21,660 bases of DNA, taken from an uncultured Ruminococcus sp. GTDB lineage: Bacteria > Bacillota > Clostridia > Oscillospirales > Ruminococcaceae. The first letter of the stretch is position 1. Each line of letters begins with the position of its first letter. The position numbers and the translations under genes were made by a program. Where the stretch lies: NCBI GenBank assembly GCA_937902395.1, contig CALGTV010000101.1, forward strand, positions 1 through 21,660. The letters run 5' to 3'. Positions 15,255-21,660 of the stretch are shown piece by piece. The notes under the pieces are model-generated. The model was not told the origin of the DNA, did no database searches, and saw only the letters and a program-made list of their open reading frames with translations.

Positions 15255-16538
15255 ATGGCACAGTTTAAGGTTTGCAGTTTTTGCGGCAGGGGAGAAAATG
15301 CCACAGGTGCAATGTTTTCTACTGCTACTTCAAATATCTGTGACGAGTGTATTATTTATTGCTATGAGCAGCTTGTAGGTCCTGAATTTATGAAAGCCAA
15401 GCGCAAGGAAGCTAAAAACGTTCTTGCTGATAAAAGTGAAATTAAGCTGATGAAGCCTGCTGAAATCAAAGCATTTCTTGATGACTATGTAATCGGTCAG
15501 GATGAGGCTAAAATGTCGCTTGCTGTAGCTGTTTACAATCATTATAAGCGTATAAATAGTCAGGATTCCAAGAGCAAAAAAGACGATGAGGTTGAGCTCC
15601 AGAAAAGTAACGTTCTGCTTCTGGGTCCAACAGGCGTAGGTAAAACTTTTCTTGCTCAGACACTTGCCAAGCTTCTCAATGTACCTTTTGCTATTGCTGA
15701 TGCAACTACTGTTACAGAGGCTGGATATGTTGGTGACGACGTTGAAAACGTTCTGCTGAGACTTATTCAGGCAGCTGATTTTGATATTGAAGCCGCTGAA
15801 AAGGGCATTATTTATATTGATGAAATTGACAAGATTGCAAGAAAATCTGAAAATACATCAATAACAAGAGATGTAAGCGGTGAGGGCGTTCAACAGGCAC
15901 TTCTTAAAATAATTGAGGGTACAGTTTCAAACGTTCCACCACAGGGCGGCAGAAAGCATCCTAATCAGGAGACGCTTAAAATTGATACAAAAAATATCCT
16001 CTTTATCTGCGGCGGTGCATTTGACGGACTTGAAAATCAGATTCAGAAGCGTATTGGTAAATCTCCAATTGGTTTCGGTGGCGAGCTGAAAAATAATAAG
16101 ATTGAGGGAGAAAATATCTTTAAAAAGGTAATTCCAAAAGACCTTATAAAATTTGGTATGGTTCCTGAATTTATAGGCAGACTTCCCGTTATATCTGTTC
16201 TTGATGAGCTTGACGAAAGTGCACTTGTTCGTATTCTTACAGAGCCAAAAAATGCTATAGTTAAGCAGTACAATAAGCTGTTCAGCTATGACAAGGTAAA
16301 GCTTGAAATTGAGGACGAGGCTCTTGTAGAGATTGCTAAAAAGGCACTTGCGCAGAAAACAGGTGCAAGAGGACTTCGCTCAATTTTAGAGGGAGTTCTT
16401 ATGCAGTCCATGTACAGCGTGCCCTCTGACAGCACAATTACAAAGGTTATTGTAAAAAAAGAATGCATTACAGAAAATGCACAGCCTGAGTATGTGAAAA
16501 AAAAGACTGAAAAAAAGACGGCAAAGGTTGCTGAATAA
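15255..16538 (+). CDS. clpX: ATP-dependent Clp protease ATPase subunit ClpX
   Basis: ClpX is the AAA+ unfoldase that recognises and threads substrates into ClpP. The 427-residue protein carries the N-terminal zinc-binding domain with Cys7, Cys10, Cys29 and Cys32. Walker A is GPTGVGKT (124-131), the pore loop GYVG is at 157-160, and Walker B is IIYIDE (185-190). An IGFGG segment for contact with ClpP follows. The C-terminal tail is Lys-rich. GGGAGG precedes the ATG. With clpP it forms one transcript ending at the terminator at 16545. Confidence 0.98.
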   Translation: MAQFKVCSFCGRGENATGAMFSTATSNICDECIIYCYEQLVGPEFMKAKRKEAKNVLADKSEIKLMKPAEIKAFLDDYVIGQDEAKMSLAVAVYNHYKRINSQDSKSKKDDEVELQKSNVLLLGPTGVGKTFLAQTLAKLLNVPFAIADATTVTEAGYVGDDVENVLLRLIQAADFDIEAAEKGIIYIDEIDKIARKSENTSITRDVSGEGVQQALLKIIEGTVSNVPPQGGRKHPNQETLKIDTKNILFICGGAFDGLENQIQKRIGKSPIGFGGELKNNKIEGENIFKKVIPKDLIKFGMVPEFIGRLPVISVLDELDESALVRILTEPKNAIVKQYNKLFSYDKVKLEIEDEALVEIAKKALAQKTGARGLRSILEGVLMQSMYSVPSDSTITKVIVKKECITENAQPEYVKKKTEKKTAKVAE

Positions 16539-16544
16539 AAATAG

Positions 16545-16571
16545 TGGCGGTATTCATTGCGAATACCGCCA
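16545..16571. terminator. Bidirectional terminator between clpX and rarA
   Basis: An 11-bp perfect stem pairs TGGCGGTATTC (16545-16555) with GAATACCGCCA (16561-16571). T-rich sequence lies on both sides: ATTTGTTATTT after it on the plus strand and CTATTTTTA on the minus strand. It separates the convergent clpX and rarA transcripts. Confidence 0.85.
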
Positions 16572-16575
16572 TTTG

Positions 16576-17847
16576 TTATTTAAGCTCAGTTATTATTTTT
16601 CTGCGATATTGCAAAGCTGCCTGCTCAGTTTTATTCTCGCCAAAATTGTAGTATATCCTGTCGGCAAGTGCATCGGGGAGATATTGCTGCTTTACATAGT
16701 GGTTGGGATAATCGTGAGGATATAGATAATGCTGTCCTACAACTGCCGCTCCCTTTCCGTCAAAATGTTTATTCTGTAAATGACGAGGAAATTCGAGAGT
16801 GTCACAGCTTCTCACATCAGCAATTGCGGCATCAATTGCCGATTCTGCACTATTTGATTTCGGAGCAGTTGCAAGGAGGATAATCGCTTCTGCAAGGGGA
16901 ATTCGTGCTTCGGGTAGTCCAAGCTGCAAAGCTGAATCCACGCAAGCTTTTGTTACAACGATAGCCTGCGGATAGGCAAGTCCCACATCCTCAGCAGCAA
17001 TAACGAGAAGTCGTCGGCACAGGGAAATAATATCCCCAGCCTCAATAAGCCGTGCGGCATAGTGGAGAGCCGCATTTTCATCAGAGCCGCGGATTGACTT
17101 CTGCAAAGCGGAAAGAATGTCATAATGCTGGTCGCCGTCACGGTCATATCTCATATTGCTCCGCTGGACGAGTACGGATAGGGATTCCTCAGTTATAGTA
17201 ACAGCGCCATCGGACACATTGCCGCAGAGAACGCACAGTTCAACGGTATTCATCGCCTTGCGGACATCTCCGCCGCAGCCGAAAGCGATAGAACGACAGA
17301 CATCATCGGTTACATTTATTGTATTTCCCGATTCTTCGGCAATAATGCGAAACCCACGCTTTATGGCAGGGATAAGCTGTTCAGCAGTCACAGGCTTGAA
17401 CTCAAAAACTGTACTTCGGCTGATAACTGCATTGTACACCGAGAAATAGGGATTTTCCGTAGTAGACGCAATCAGCGTAATATCGCCGTTTTCGATGTAT
17501 TCAAGCAGACTCTGCTGCTGCTTTTTGTTGAGATACTGAATCTCGTCAAGGTAAAGGAGAATTCCGTTTTCGCTGCCGAATGTGCCAATATCTGCAACAA
17601 CATCTTTAATATCGGAAATTGACGCATTTGTGCCGTTGAGTTTATAGAGGGACATACCACAGTTTTCGGCTATAATTCGGGCAACGGTAGTTTTTCCAAC
17701 TCCCGACGGTCCATAGAAAATCATATTGGGAACAGTTCCGCTGTCAATGATTTTTCGCAGGGGCTTACCCTCAGCGAGAATATGCTCCTGCCCAACCACA
17801 TCGGCAAGAGTTTTAGGGCGGATTTTATCGGCTAATGGTGCGGACAT
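16576..17847 (-). CDS. rarA: Replication-associated recombination protein RarA (MgsA family)
   Basis: RarA is a clamp-loader-like AAA+ ATPase that acts at stalled replication forks. The 423-residue protein has Walker A GPSGVGKT (46-53), Walker B LLYLDE (97-102), a sensor segment STTENPYFS and the C-terminal tetramerisation domain (WHGDGAAVVGQHYLYPHDYP-like region, here with FDGKGAAVVGQ). The ATG at 17847 is preferred because AAGGAAGG lies 8 bases upstream. A GTG three codons earlier overlaps that site. It is the last gene of the minus-strand cluster, 15 bases after the GNAT gene. Confidence 0.94.
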   Translation of the reverse strand: MSAPLADKIRPKTLADVVGQEHILAEGKPLRKIIDSGTVPNMIFYGPSGVGKTTVARIIAENCGMSLYKLNGTNASISDIKDVVADIGTFGSENGILLYLDEIQYLNKKQQQSLLEYIENGDITLIASTTENPYFSVYNAVISRSTVFEFKPVTAEQLIPAIKRGFRIIAEESGNTINVTDDVCRSIAFGCGGDVRKAMNTVELCVLCGNVSDGAVTITEESLSVLVQRSNMRYDRDGDQHYDILSALQKSIRGSDENAALHYAARLIEAGDIISLCRRLLVIAAEDVGLAYPQAIVVTKACVDSALQLGLPEARIPLAEAIILLATAPKSNSAESAIDAAIADVRSCDTLEFPRHLQNKHFDGKGAAVVGQHYLYPHDYPNHYVKQQYLPDALADRIYYNFGENKTEQAALQYRRKIITELK

Positions 17848-17862
17848 ATCAGACACCTTCCT

Positions 17863-18315
17863 TTAAATTTCTCGTTTATATATAAGTGACAAATTACCAT
17901 ATATGGACATTTTCTCAATACCTGTAAAGGTAAATCCAAAATTTTCATACAAACCTTTCTGGTCTGTAGAGATATAAAGTGCGTTGTAATTAGATTCAGC
18001 GGCAATATGACAAGCGTGATTTAATAACTTGCCAATATAGCGTTTACCTCTGTACTGTGGAAATGTATATACAAATCCAATCCACGGCTTCATATCTGTA
18101 TCGGGAATTTCGTCTTTTTCGGCAAGAGTGCAGAAGGAGATAAGTTTATCATCATCTGTAAGCATAAGCACATCGGAAAATTCTCCGCAGAGCTGTTTCA
18201 GTTTATCTGTTTCAAGCAGTTCTGCAAGATATTTTCCTGCATTCCAGTCACTTTCAGCAATTTTCTTTATCCAATATTCAGAATTATTGCATTGATAAAA
18301 TTGTAATATTCTCAT
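17863..18315 (-). CDS. GNAT family N-acetyltransferase
   Basis: The 150-residue protein shows the GNAT acetyl-CoA pyrophosphate loop QYRGKRYIGKLL (about 87-98), preceded by the WIGFVYTFP strand. The GLYENFGF motif near residue 125 is typical of the fold. The acceptor substrate cannot be told from sequence. The start has only a weak AGAGAA upstream, so translation probably relies on coupling to the gene before it, whose stop is two bases away. Confidence 0.85.
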   Translation of the reverse strand: MRILQFYQCNNSEYWIKKIAESDWNAGKYLAELLETDKLKQLCGEFSDVLMLTDDDKLISFCTLAEKDEIPDTDMKPWIGFVYTFPQYRGKRYIGKLLNHACHIAAESNYNALYISTDQKGLYENFGFTFTGIEKMSIYGNLSLIYKREI

Positions 18316-18317
18316 TA

Positions 18318-18677
18318 TTAATTCTCTTTACTGATTTTCCAGTAGTATCGGCGGTTTGATTTGGGGAAATCCTCCATAACGCCGTGTTCGGGGTCATAGA
18401 ATGTTCCGTCACAGTGCAGCGACCAATGCCAGCAGCGCGGAGTTTCAAGGCTGAGCATACAAAGAGGGGGGAGCTCGTGCTTATATTTTACAGGTACGCG
18501 GGCATCTGAAACAGTAAAGCCGAAATTCCGCAGAGTATCTTTCATTTCGCGGAGTGTAGTCTCCCTGTCATTGCCTATAATCTGACATATTGCTTCGGCT
18601 GATGTACCAATCAGCATAGCAAGTACTGCCTGACCGCATTGCAAGTCTGTAGGTTCGTGGATATAATTTATTTTCAT
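18318..18677 (-). CDS. Small C39-like cysteine peptidase fold protein
   Basis: A 119-residue protein with a possible papain-like active site. LQCGQAVLAML carries Gln13 and Cys14, and CWHWSLHCDGTFYDP carries His84 and Asp95, in the order and spacing of C39-like peptidases. No transmembrane or signal segment is present, so it would act in the cytosol. The fold call rests on this motif alone and the protein is shorter than most peptidases, so its substrate and even activity are open. AGGAG lies before the ATG. Confidence 0.6.
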   Translation of the reverse strand: MKINYIHEPTDLQCGQAVLAMLIGTSAEAICQIIGNDRETTLREMKDTLRNFGFTVSDARVPVKYKHELPPLCMLSLETPRCWHWSLHCDGTFYDPEHGVMEDFPKSNRRYYWKISKEN

Positions 18678-18695
18678 TGGCAGCTCCTAAAGGTT

Positions 18696-19121
18696 TTATC
18701 GCCTTTTATATGTAATAATTTCAGGTTCGCTTCCGTTTACACTATAGCTGCATAATAGAATGAAGCTTGTATCTGCAACAACACCGTAGCATATACCAAG
18801 GTCGGCAAATTCAATCTGACAGCCAAGATAAATGTAATTATCATTGAGAAATTTTACCTTTTTGCCGCTGGGTAGAGTATATTCCAGGTTTACAAACTGT
18901 CCCGAAAGTTCGTATAATTGCGAAATTTCAGGTATATCTTCTGATTTGAGCAAATTATTAATTTCATTAATAAGAGTATTTTTAAACTCATCATACAATG
19001 CTCTGCCACCAATTTTAATGTACTCAGCTGCGATACATCGGTTCGCACAGTTTTTCTCACAGCCGCAGCAATCCTTATTGTAAGGACATTCACTGCAATC
19101 AATACCACAAATTGAATTCAT
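18696..19121 (-). CDS. Cys-rich DUF3795-like protein
   Basis: The 141-residue protein starts with a dense cysteine cluster: CGIDCSEC at 5-12, then CCGC, then CANRC. This resembles the DUF3795 family, in which such cysteines probably bind a metal or Fe-S cluster. The C-terminal half shows no motif I recognise. AGAGGTG precedes the ATG. It lies 12 bases after the kinase gene. The function is unknown. Confidence 0.6.
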   Translation of the reverse strand: MNSICGIDCSECPYNKDCCGCEKNCANRCIAAEYIKIGGRALYDEFKNTLINEINNLLKSEDIPEISQLYELSGQFVNLEYTLPSGKKVKFLNDNYIYLGCQIEFADLGICYGVVADTSFILLCSYSVNGSEPEIITYKRR

Positions 19122-19133
19122 AATACACCTCTT

Positions 19134-19625
19134 TCAATGTTTAGGTACAACATACCACACATCAATCTCGCTTTTTTCGGGAACTTCAAAAAGGCTCTGC
19201 ACCTTATTGAAAAGCACATCATCAACATAGAAATCATAGCCGCCATTTCCCTCTGAAATTCGATTATTGCGTTTTTCGATATTCTTATGCCACATTTCAT
19301 CGGAAACGTCTATATAATGCCATTCGAAGTCAACTCCCGAATCTGCGAAAAAACGGGAAATATCCTGTCTGTTCTGCTTAGTCCAGAAACCCCAGTCAAG
19401 AATGACATTTGCACCCGATTTTACAATTTCAGCCGCCTTTTTCCGCAGATATAAATTGACTTTCGCAGCAAAAATGTTGTAAAATTCTCCCTGTTCATTG
19501 TCGATGAGGTCAAATGTAGCCTCGTCTGTGGAGAGTATTACAGCATTATTTTTTTCTTTAAGCTGTGCGGCATAATATGACTTTCCGCTGCATATTTTTC
19601 CGCAGATTAATATTGCTTTTTTCAT
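19134..19625 (-). CDS. P-loop kinase (AAA_33 type), possibly zeta-toxin-like
   Basis: A 163-residue P-loop protein with Walker A GKICSGKS (9-16). The sequence LSTDEATFDL follows, placing an Asp in the usual position for a kinase of this group, and VILDWGFWTKQNR resembles the AAA_33 kinases. These phosphorylate small molecules or nucleotides, and some are zeta-type toxins. No antitoxin is adjacent, so a metabolic role is more likely. The start overlaps the TfoX gene stop by four bases (ATGA). Confidence 0.75.
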   Translation of the reverse strand: MKKAILICGKICSGKSYYAAQLKEKNNAVILSTDEATFDLIDNEQGEFYNIFAAKVNLYLRKKAAEIVKSGANVILDWGFWTKQNRQDISRFFADSGVDFEWHYIDVSDEMWHKNIEKRNNRISEGNGGYDFYVDDVLFNKVQSLFEVPEKSEIDVWYVVPKH

Positions 19626-19948
19626 TGAGTTTTCTTCTTTTTCGGCTTACGTTCTGGAAGTTCAGGGAACATTTCGCAGACCATTTTCTGCAATAATTCT
19701 CTATCATCGAGGATTGTAACAGGCAGCATTGGCTTAGCTCTCTCATAAGGAGGTTCAGCAATGCTGTCAGGCATATATTTTTTGCTTGCTTCTGTAATTT
19801 TTACCATAAAGCCGCTGCCATATATACCACCGAAAATTCTTTCACGATAATAGAATATATATCCGCCCATCATCTGTATATTGCGGATTTCTTCCAGTTC
19901 TGAAAGCTGTTCCATAATATACATTGCAAGTTCTTTTGGTGATGACAT
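19622..19948 (-). CDS. TfoX N-terminal domain protein
   Basis: A 108-residue protein holding only the TfoX N-terminal domain, seen in MMGGYIFYYRERIFGGIYG and SKKYMPDSIAEPPYERAK. In gamma-proteobacteria TfoX/Sxy controls competence genes, but single-domain versions in Clostridia have no known role. The start MSSPKEL at 19948 has AGGAGA upstream. A longer in-frame reading begins inside dcd and is rejected. The C-terminus is Lys-rich (KPKKKK). Confidence 0.8.
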   Translation of the reverse strand: MSSPKELAMYIMEQLSELEEIRNIQMMGGYIFYYRERIFGGIYGSGFMVKITEASKKYMPDSIAEPPYERAKPMLPVTILDDRELLQKMVCEMFPELPERKPKKKKTQ

Positions 19949-19961
19949 ATTGATTCTCCTT

Positions 19962-20495
19962 TTATTTATCGCAATCCATAAATACTCGTGAACCTGTCGC
20001 ACCCATTTGTCCCTGATATTTTCCGTTATAGGGATTAATGGCAGGAGCGTCCATTTCCGCAAAAACAAGCTGTCCAACACGGCGTCCAGCCTTTAATTCA
20101 ATGGCACATCTGTTGGCATTGTACAGTTCCAAGGTAATTTCACCCTTGAATCCGGGGTCAACCCAGCCTGCATTTTGTATAAATAAGCCCATTCGTCCAA
20201 GGGAGCTTCTTCCCTCGACGAAAGCGGTGAGATTATCGGGCAATTCAAAATATTCCATAGTTGTAGCAAGAACAAATTCTCCGGGCATAATCAAATATGT
20301 ATCGGTAGTTATGGTTTTATAGCTTATCTGACTTTCAAGTGTAATAATATTTGACGGTGTATCATCAACAACACTGAAAGTGTTTCCCAAGCGTATATCA
20401 ACGCTGGCAGGCTGAATTTGCTCCTTTGTCACAGGATTTATGACAAGGGATTTTTCATCGAGCATTTTTAAAATTGTTTTATCTGATAAAATCAT
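19962..20495 (-). CDS. dcd: dCTP deaminase
   Basis: The enzyme converts dCTP to dUTP, feeding dTMP synthesis; some members also hydrolyse dUTP to dUMP. The 177-residue protein has QPASVDIRLG early on, EGRSSLGRMGL with the Arg/Ser substrate residues (about 94-104), and GWVDPGFKGEITLEL with the catalytic Glu. Near the C-terminus GQMGATGSR closes the site. Whether it is mono- or bifunctional cannot be told from these motifs. Its ATG overlaps the stop of the methyltransferase gene by one base. Confidence 0.95.
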   Translation of the reverse strand: MILSDKTILKMLDEKSLVINPVTKEQIQPASVDIRLGNTFSVVDDTPSNIITLESQISYKTITTDTYLIMPGEFVLATTMEYFELPDNLTAFVEGRSSLGRMGLFIQNAGWVDPGFKGEITLELYNANRCAIELKAGRRVGQLVFAEMDAPAINPYNGKYQGQMGATGSRVFMDCDK

Positions 20496-21292
20496 TATTT
20501 CACGTCCTTTAAAGTAAGTTCCGCCATAGCCACATAATGAAGCACATCAAACTGCGGCGGAGCTTCATTTTCAAGCATATTTCCGTGTTTTTTTTCCCAC
20601 AGCTGCAAATCATCGGATGAAAGTGATGCACCTACACCACGGCAGGCTCTCATTCTGCCGTGCCAGCTTTCACGGGTAAATGGGAGCATCACATCGTATT
20701 CCTCTCGGTAGGTAACATCGAAAAATTTCAAATATTCATCGGGTACCCACATAGGCTTGCGGATTTCTCCTGCACCATTCCACTGGGGGTTATATTTCAG
20801 AATAATATCCTCACTTCGTGCGGCGATTTTGTCCTCATAAGGCAGCCAAGCCATATAGAGTATAAGGAATTTACCGCCCTTTTTCAGCACTTTAGCAAGC
20901 TTTGGAGCTAAAATTTTATGGTCGGGATACCAAATACATTGGCAGGCTGTAGCAATATCGAATGAATTTTCGGGGAAGTCGATTTCTTCCGCAGGACAAG
21001 CGAGAAATTTGATATTTTTATTTTCAGCCTGTGCAAGCTGAACTGCCTGTTCAATCTGATTAGGAGAAATATCCGTACCTGTCCACTCAGCACCGAAACG
21101 GTACATATTTCGGGGAAGCACGCCTGTACCCGTGCCTATATCAAGGACTTTCTGTCCCTTGACGCATAATCCACGGTCAGCGATTTTCTGATAGAAAATT
21201 TCGGGGTAAATATCCCTGTATTTAGCGTAATCCTGCGAAGTTTTGCCCCAGTCAAAAGGCTTTCCGCCGTCAATGTTGTTCAGTTTCTGCAT
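20495..21292 (-). CDS. Class I SAM-dependent methyltransferase
   Basis: The 265-residue protein has methyltransferase motif I VLDIGTGTGVLP (49-60), a following acidic residue in GTDISPNQIEQ, and motif II-III segments DIATACQCIWY and LKKGGKFLILY. This is the ubiquinone-methylase-like (type 11) fold. The acceptor is unknown. AAAGGAA lies before the ATG. It is the first gene of the minus-strand cluster; no convincing promoter could be read in the A/T-rich 90 bases upstream. Confidence 0.88.
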   Translation of the reverse strand: MQKLNNIDGGKPFDWGKTSQDYAKYRDIYPEIFYQKIADRGLCVKGQKVLDIGTGTGVLPRNMYRFGAEWTGTDISPNQIEQAVQLAQAENKNIKFLACPAEEIDFPENSFDIATACQCIWYPDHKILAPKLAKVLKKGGKFLILYMAWLPYEDKIAARSEDIILKYNPQWNGAGEIRKPMWVPDEYLKFFDVTYREEYDVMLPFTRESWHGRMRACRGVGASLSSDDLQLWEKKHGNMLENEAPPQFDVLHYVAMAELTLKDVK

Positions 21293-21322
21293 AAGTATTC
21301 CTTTCTTATTTTTGTATAATTA

Positions 21323-21403
21323 TTAATTTCCAAGTATTTCTTCATTAATAAGTGTGAAGCCGTTCCGCTGATAAAAGGGAATTCCACTAATACACAATAA
21401 TCC
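21323..21403 (-). pseudogene. Short remnant resembling a GNAT C-terminus
   Basis: On the minus strand one frame reads SGIPFYQRNGFTLINEEILGN and then stops. FYxxNGF is the C-terminal motif of GNAT acetyltransferases. A TAA precedes the frame 25 codons upstream, and no start or upstream domain exists, so this would be the tail of a deleted gene. The match is short and could be chance. Confidence 0.35.
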
Positions 21404-21415
21404 TTATAAAACATA

Positions 21416-21437
21416 GGGACGGACAGAAGTCCGCCCC
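21416..21437 (-). terminator. Terminator of glyA
   Basis: On the minus strand GGGGCGGAC pairs with GTCCGTCCC (nine pairs, one G-U) around TTCT, followed by TATGTTTTATAA. The stem lies 12 bases after the glyA stop. Confidence 0.75.
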
Positions 21438-21448
21438 TTAGGTCATTT

Positions 21449-21660
21449 TTACTTATAAAGTGGGAATTTCTCGCAGATAGCATTAACGCCTGCACGGATT
21501 TCGTCAGCCTTGTTCTCGAAATCTGTAGCACAGAGGAAGATGTACTCAGCAATCTTCTCCATTTCCTCAACGCCGAGACCACGAGTTGTAACAGCAGGAG
21601 TACCGATTCTGATACCGCTTGTTACGAATGGCTTTTCAGGATCATTGTGGATAGCGTTTT
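21449..21660 (-). CDS. glyA: Serine hydroxymethyltransferase, C-terminal part
   Basis: The last 70 residues of a gene that continues past the window. Segments PFVTSGIRIGTPAVTTRG and the ending CEKFPLYK are typical of the GlyA C-terminus. The enzyme converts serine and tetrahydrofolate to glycine and methylene-tetrahydrofolate. The 5' part, including the PLP lysine, is not visible. Confidence 0.95.
   Translation of the reverse strand, partial: NAIHNDPEKPFVTSGIRIGTPAVTTRGLGVEEMEKIAEYIFLCATDFENKADEIRAGVNAICEKFPLYK

Noticed and set aside
19134..19948. TfoX-N/kinase pair as a toxin-antitoxin module
   Set aside because: Overlap fits such a module, but TfoX-N is not a known antitoxin and the kinase lacks clear zeta-toxin features beyond the P-loop.
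19949..20080. N-terminal extension of the TfoX-N protein into dcd
   Set aside because: The added residues come from dcd in another frame; the ATG at 19948 has AGGAGA upstream and starts the known domain.
1..21660. CRISPR array, tRNA, rRNA, transposase or prophage
   Set aside because: I saw no regularly spaced direct repeats, no tRNA-like cloverleaf and no mobile-element or phage protein.

Overview
The window looks like a chromosomal housekeeping segment from a low-GC Gram-positive bacterium of the Clostridia, most likely a Ruminococcus-like member of the Oscillospiraceae. This rests on the gene order (lepA ... hemW; rplS-lepB-lepB-rbgA-rnhB-yraN; tig-clpP-clpX), AGGAGG-type ribosome binding sites, frequent TTG starts and protein similarity recalled from those families. 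No search was run, so the genus is an inference.

Layout. (1) Positions 1-110 hold an array of at least four consecutive perfect hairpins, the 3' part of a repeat-like element whose left end lies outside the window. (2) A plus-strand block runs from 153 to 7005. It has a perfect sigma-A promoter, lepA from a TTG start, a small membrane protein, a 16-codon micro-ORF, a zinc-ribbon membrane protein, hemW, a DUF896 protein, cytidine deaminase, and the radical SAM/DUF2344 pair of unknown function. (3) rplS (ribosomal protein L19) forms its own unit. It has a promoter, a structured leader ending in a terminator-like hairpin, a small ORF overlapping the rplS start, and a strong terminator after the gene. 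(4) A run from 7738 to 13163 encodes two tandem type I signal peptidases, RbgA, RNase HII, YraN, threonine synthase and a metallophosphoesterase, mostly overlapping or closely spaced. (5) tig, clpP and clpX form the chaperone/protease block at 13219-16538. It begins with an extended -10 promoter and ends in a bidirectional terminator shared with the opposite strand. (6) On the minus strand, eight tightly packed genes run from 21292 down to 16576: SAM methyltransferase, dCTP deaminase, TfoX-N protein, P-loop kinase, Cys-rich DUF3795-like protein, C39-like cysteine peptidase fold, GNAT acetyltransferase and rarA. (7) The window ends in the 3' part of glyA (minus), with a terminator and a short GNAT-like remnant between glyA and the methyltransferase.

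Functionally the plus strand is dominated by translation and protein quality control: elongation factor 4, L19, the RbgA ribosome assembly GTPase, trigger factor and ClpXP. Signal peptidases and nucleic-acid maintenance enzymes are also present. The minus-strand cluster is more accessory. It joins nucleotide metabolism (dcd) and replication-fork maintenance (rarA) with small single-domain proteins of unknown role. I found no CRISPR array, tRNA, rRNA, transposase, phage gene or recognised defence system. The least explained parts are the hairpin array at the left end, the rplS leader, the rSAM/DUF2344 pair and the small genes of the minus-strand cluster. No stretch longer than about 220 bases lacks a gene.
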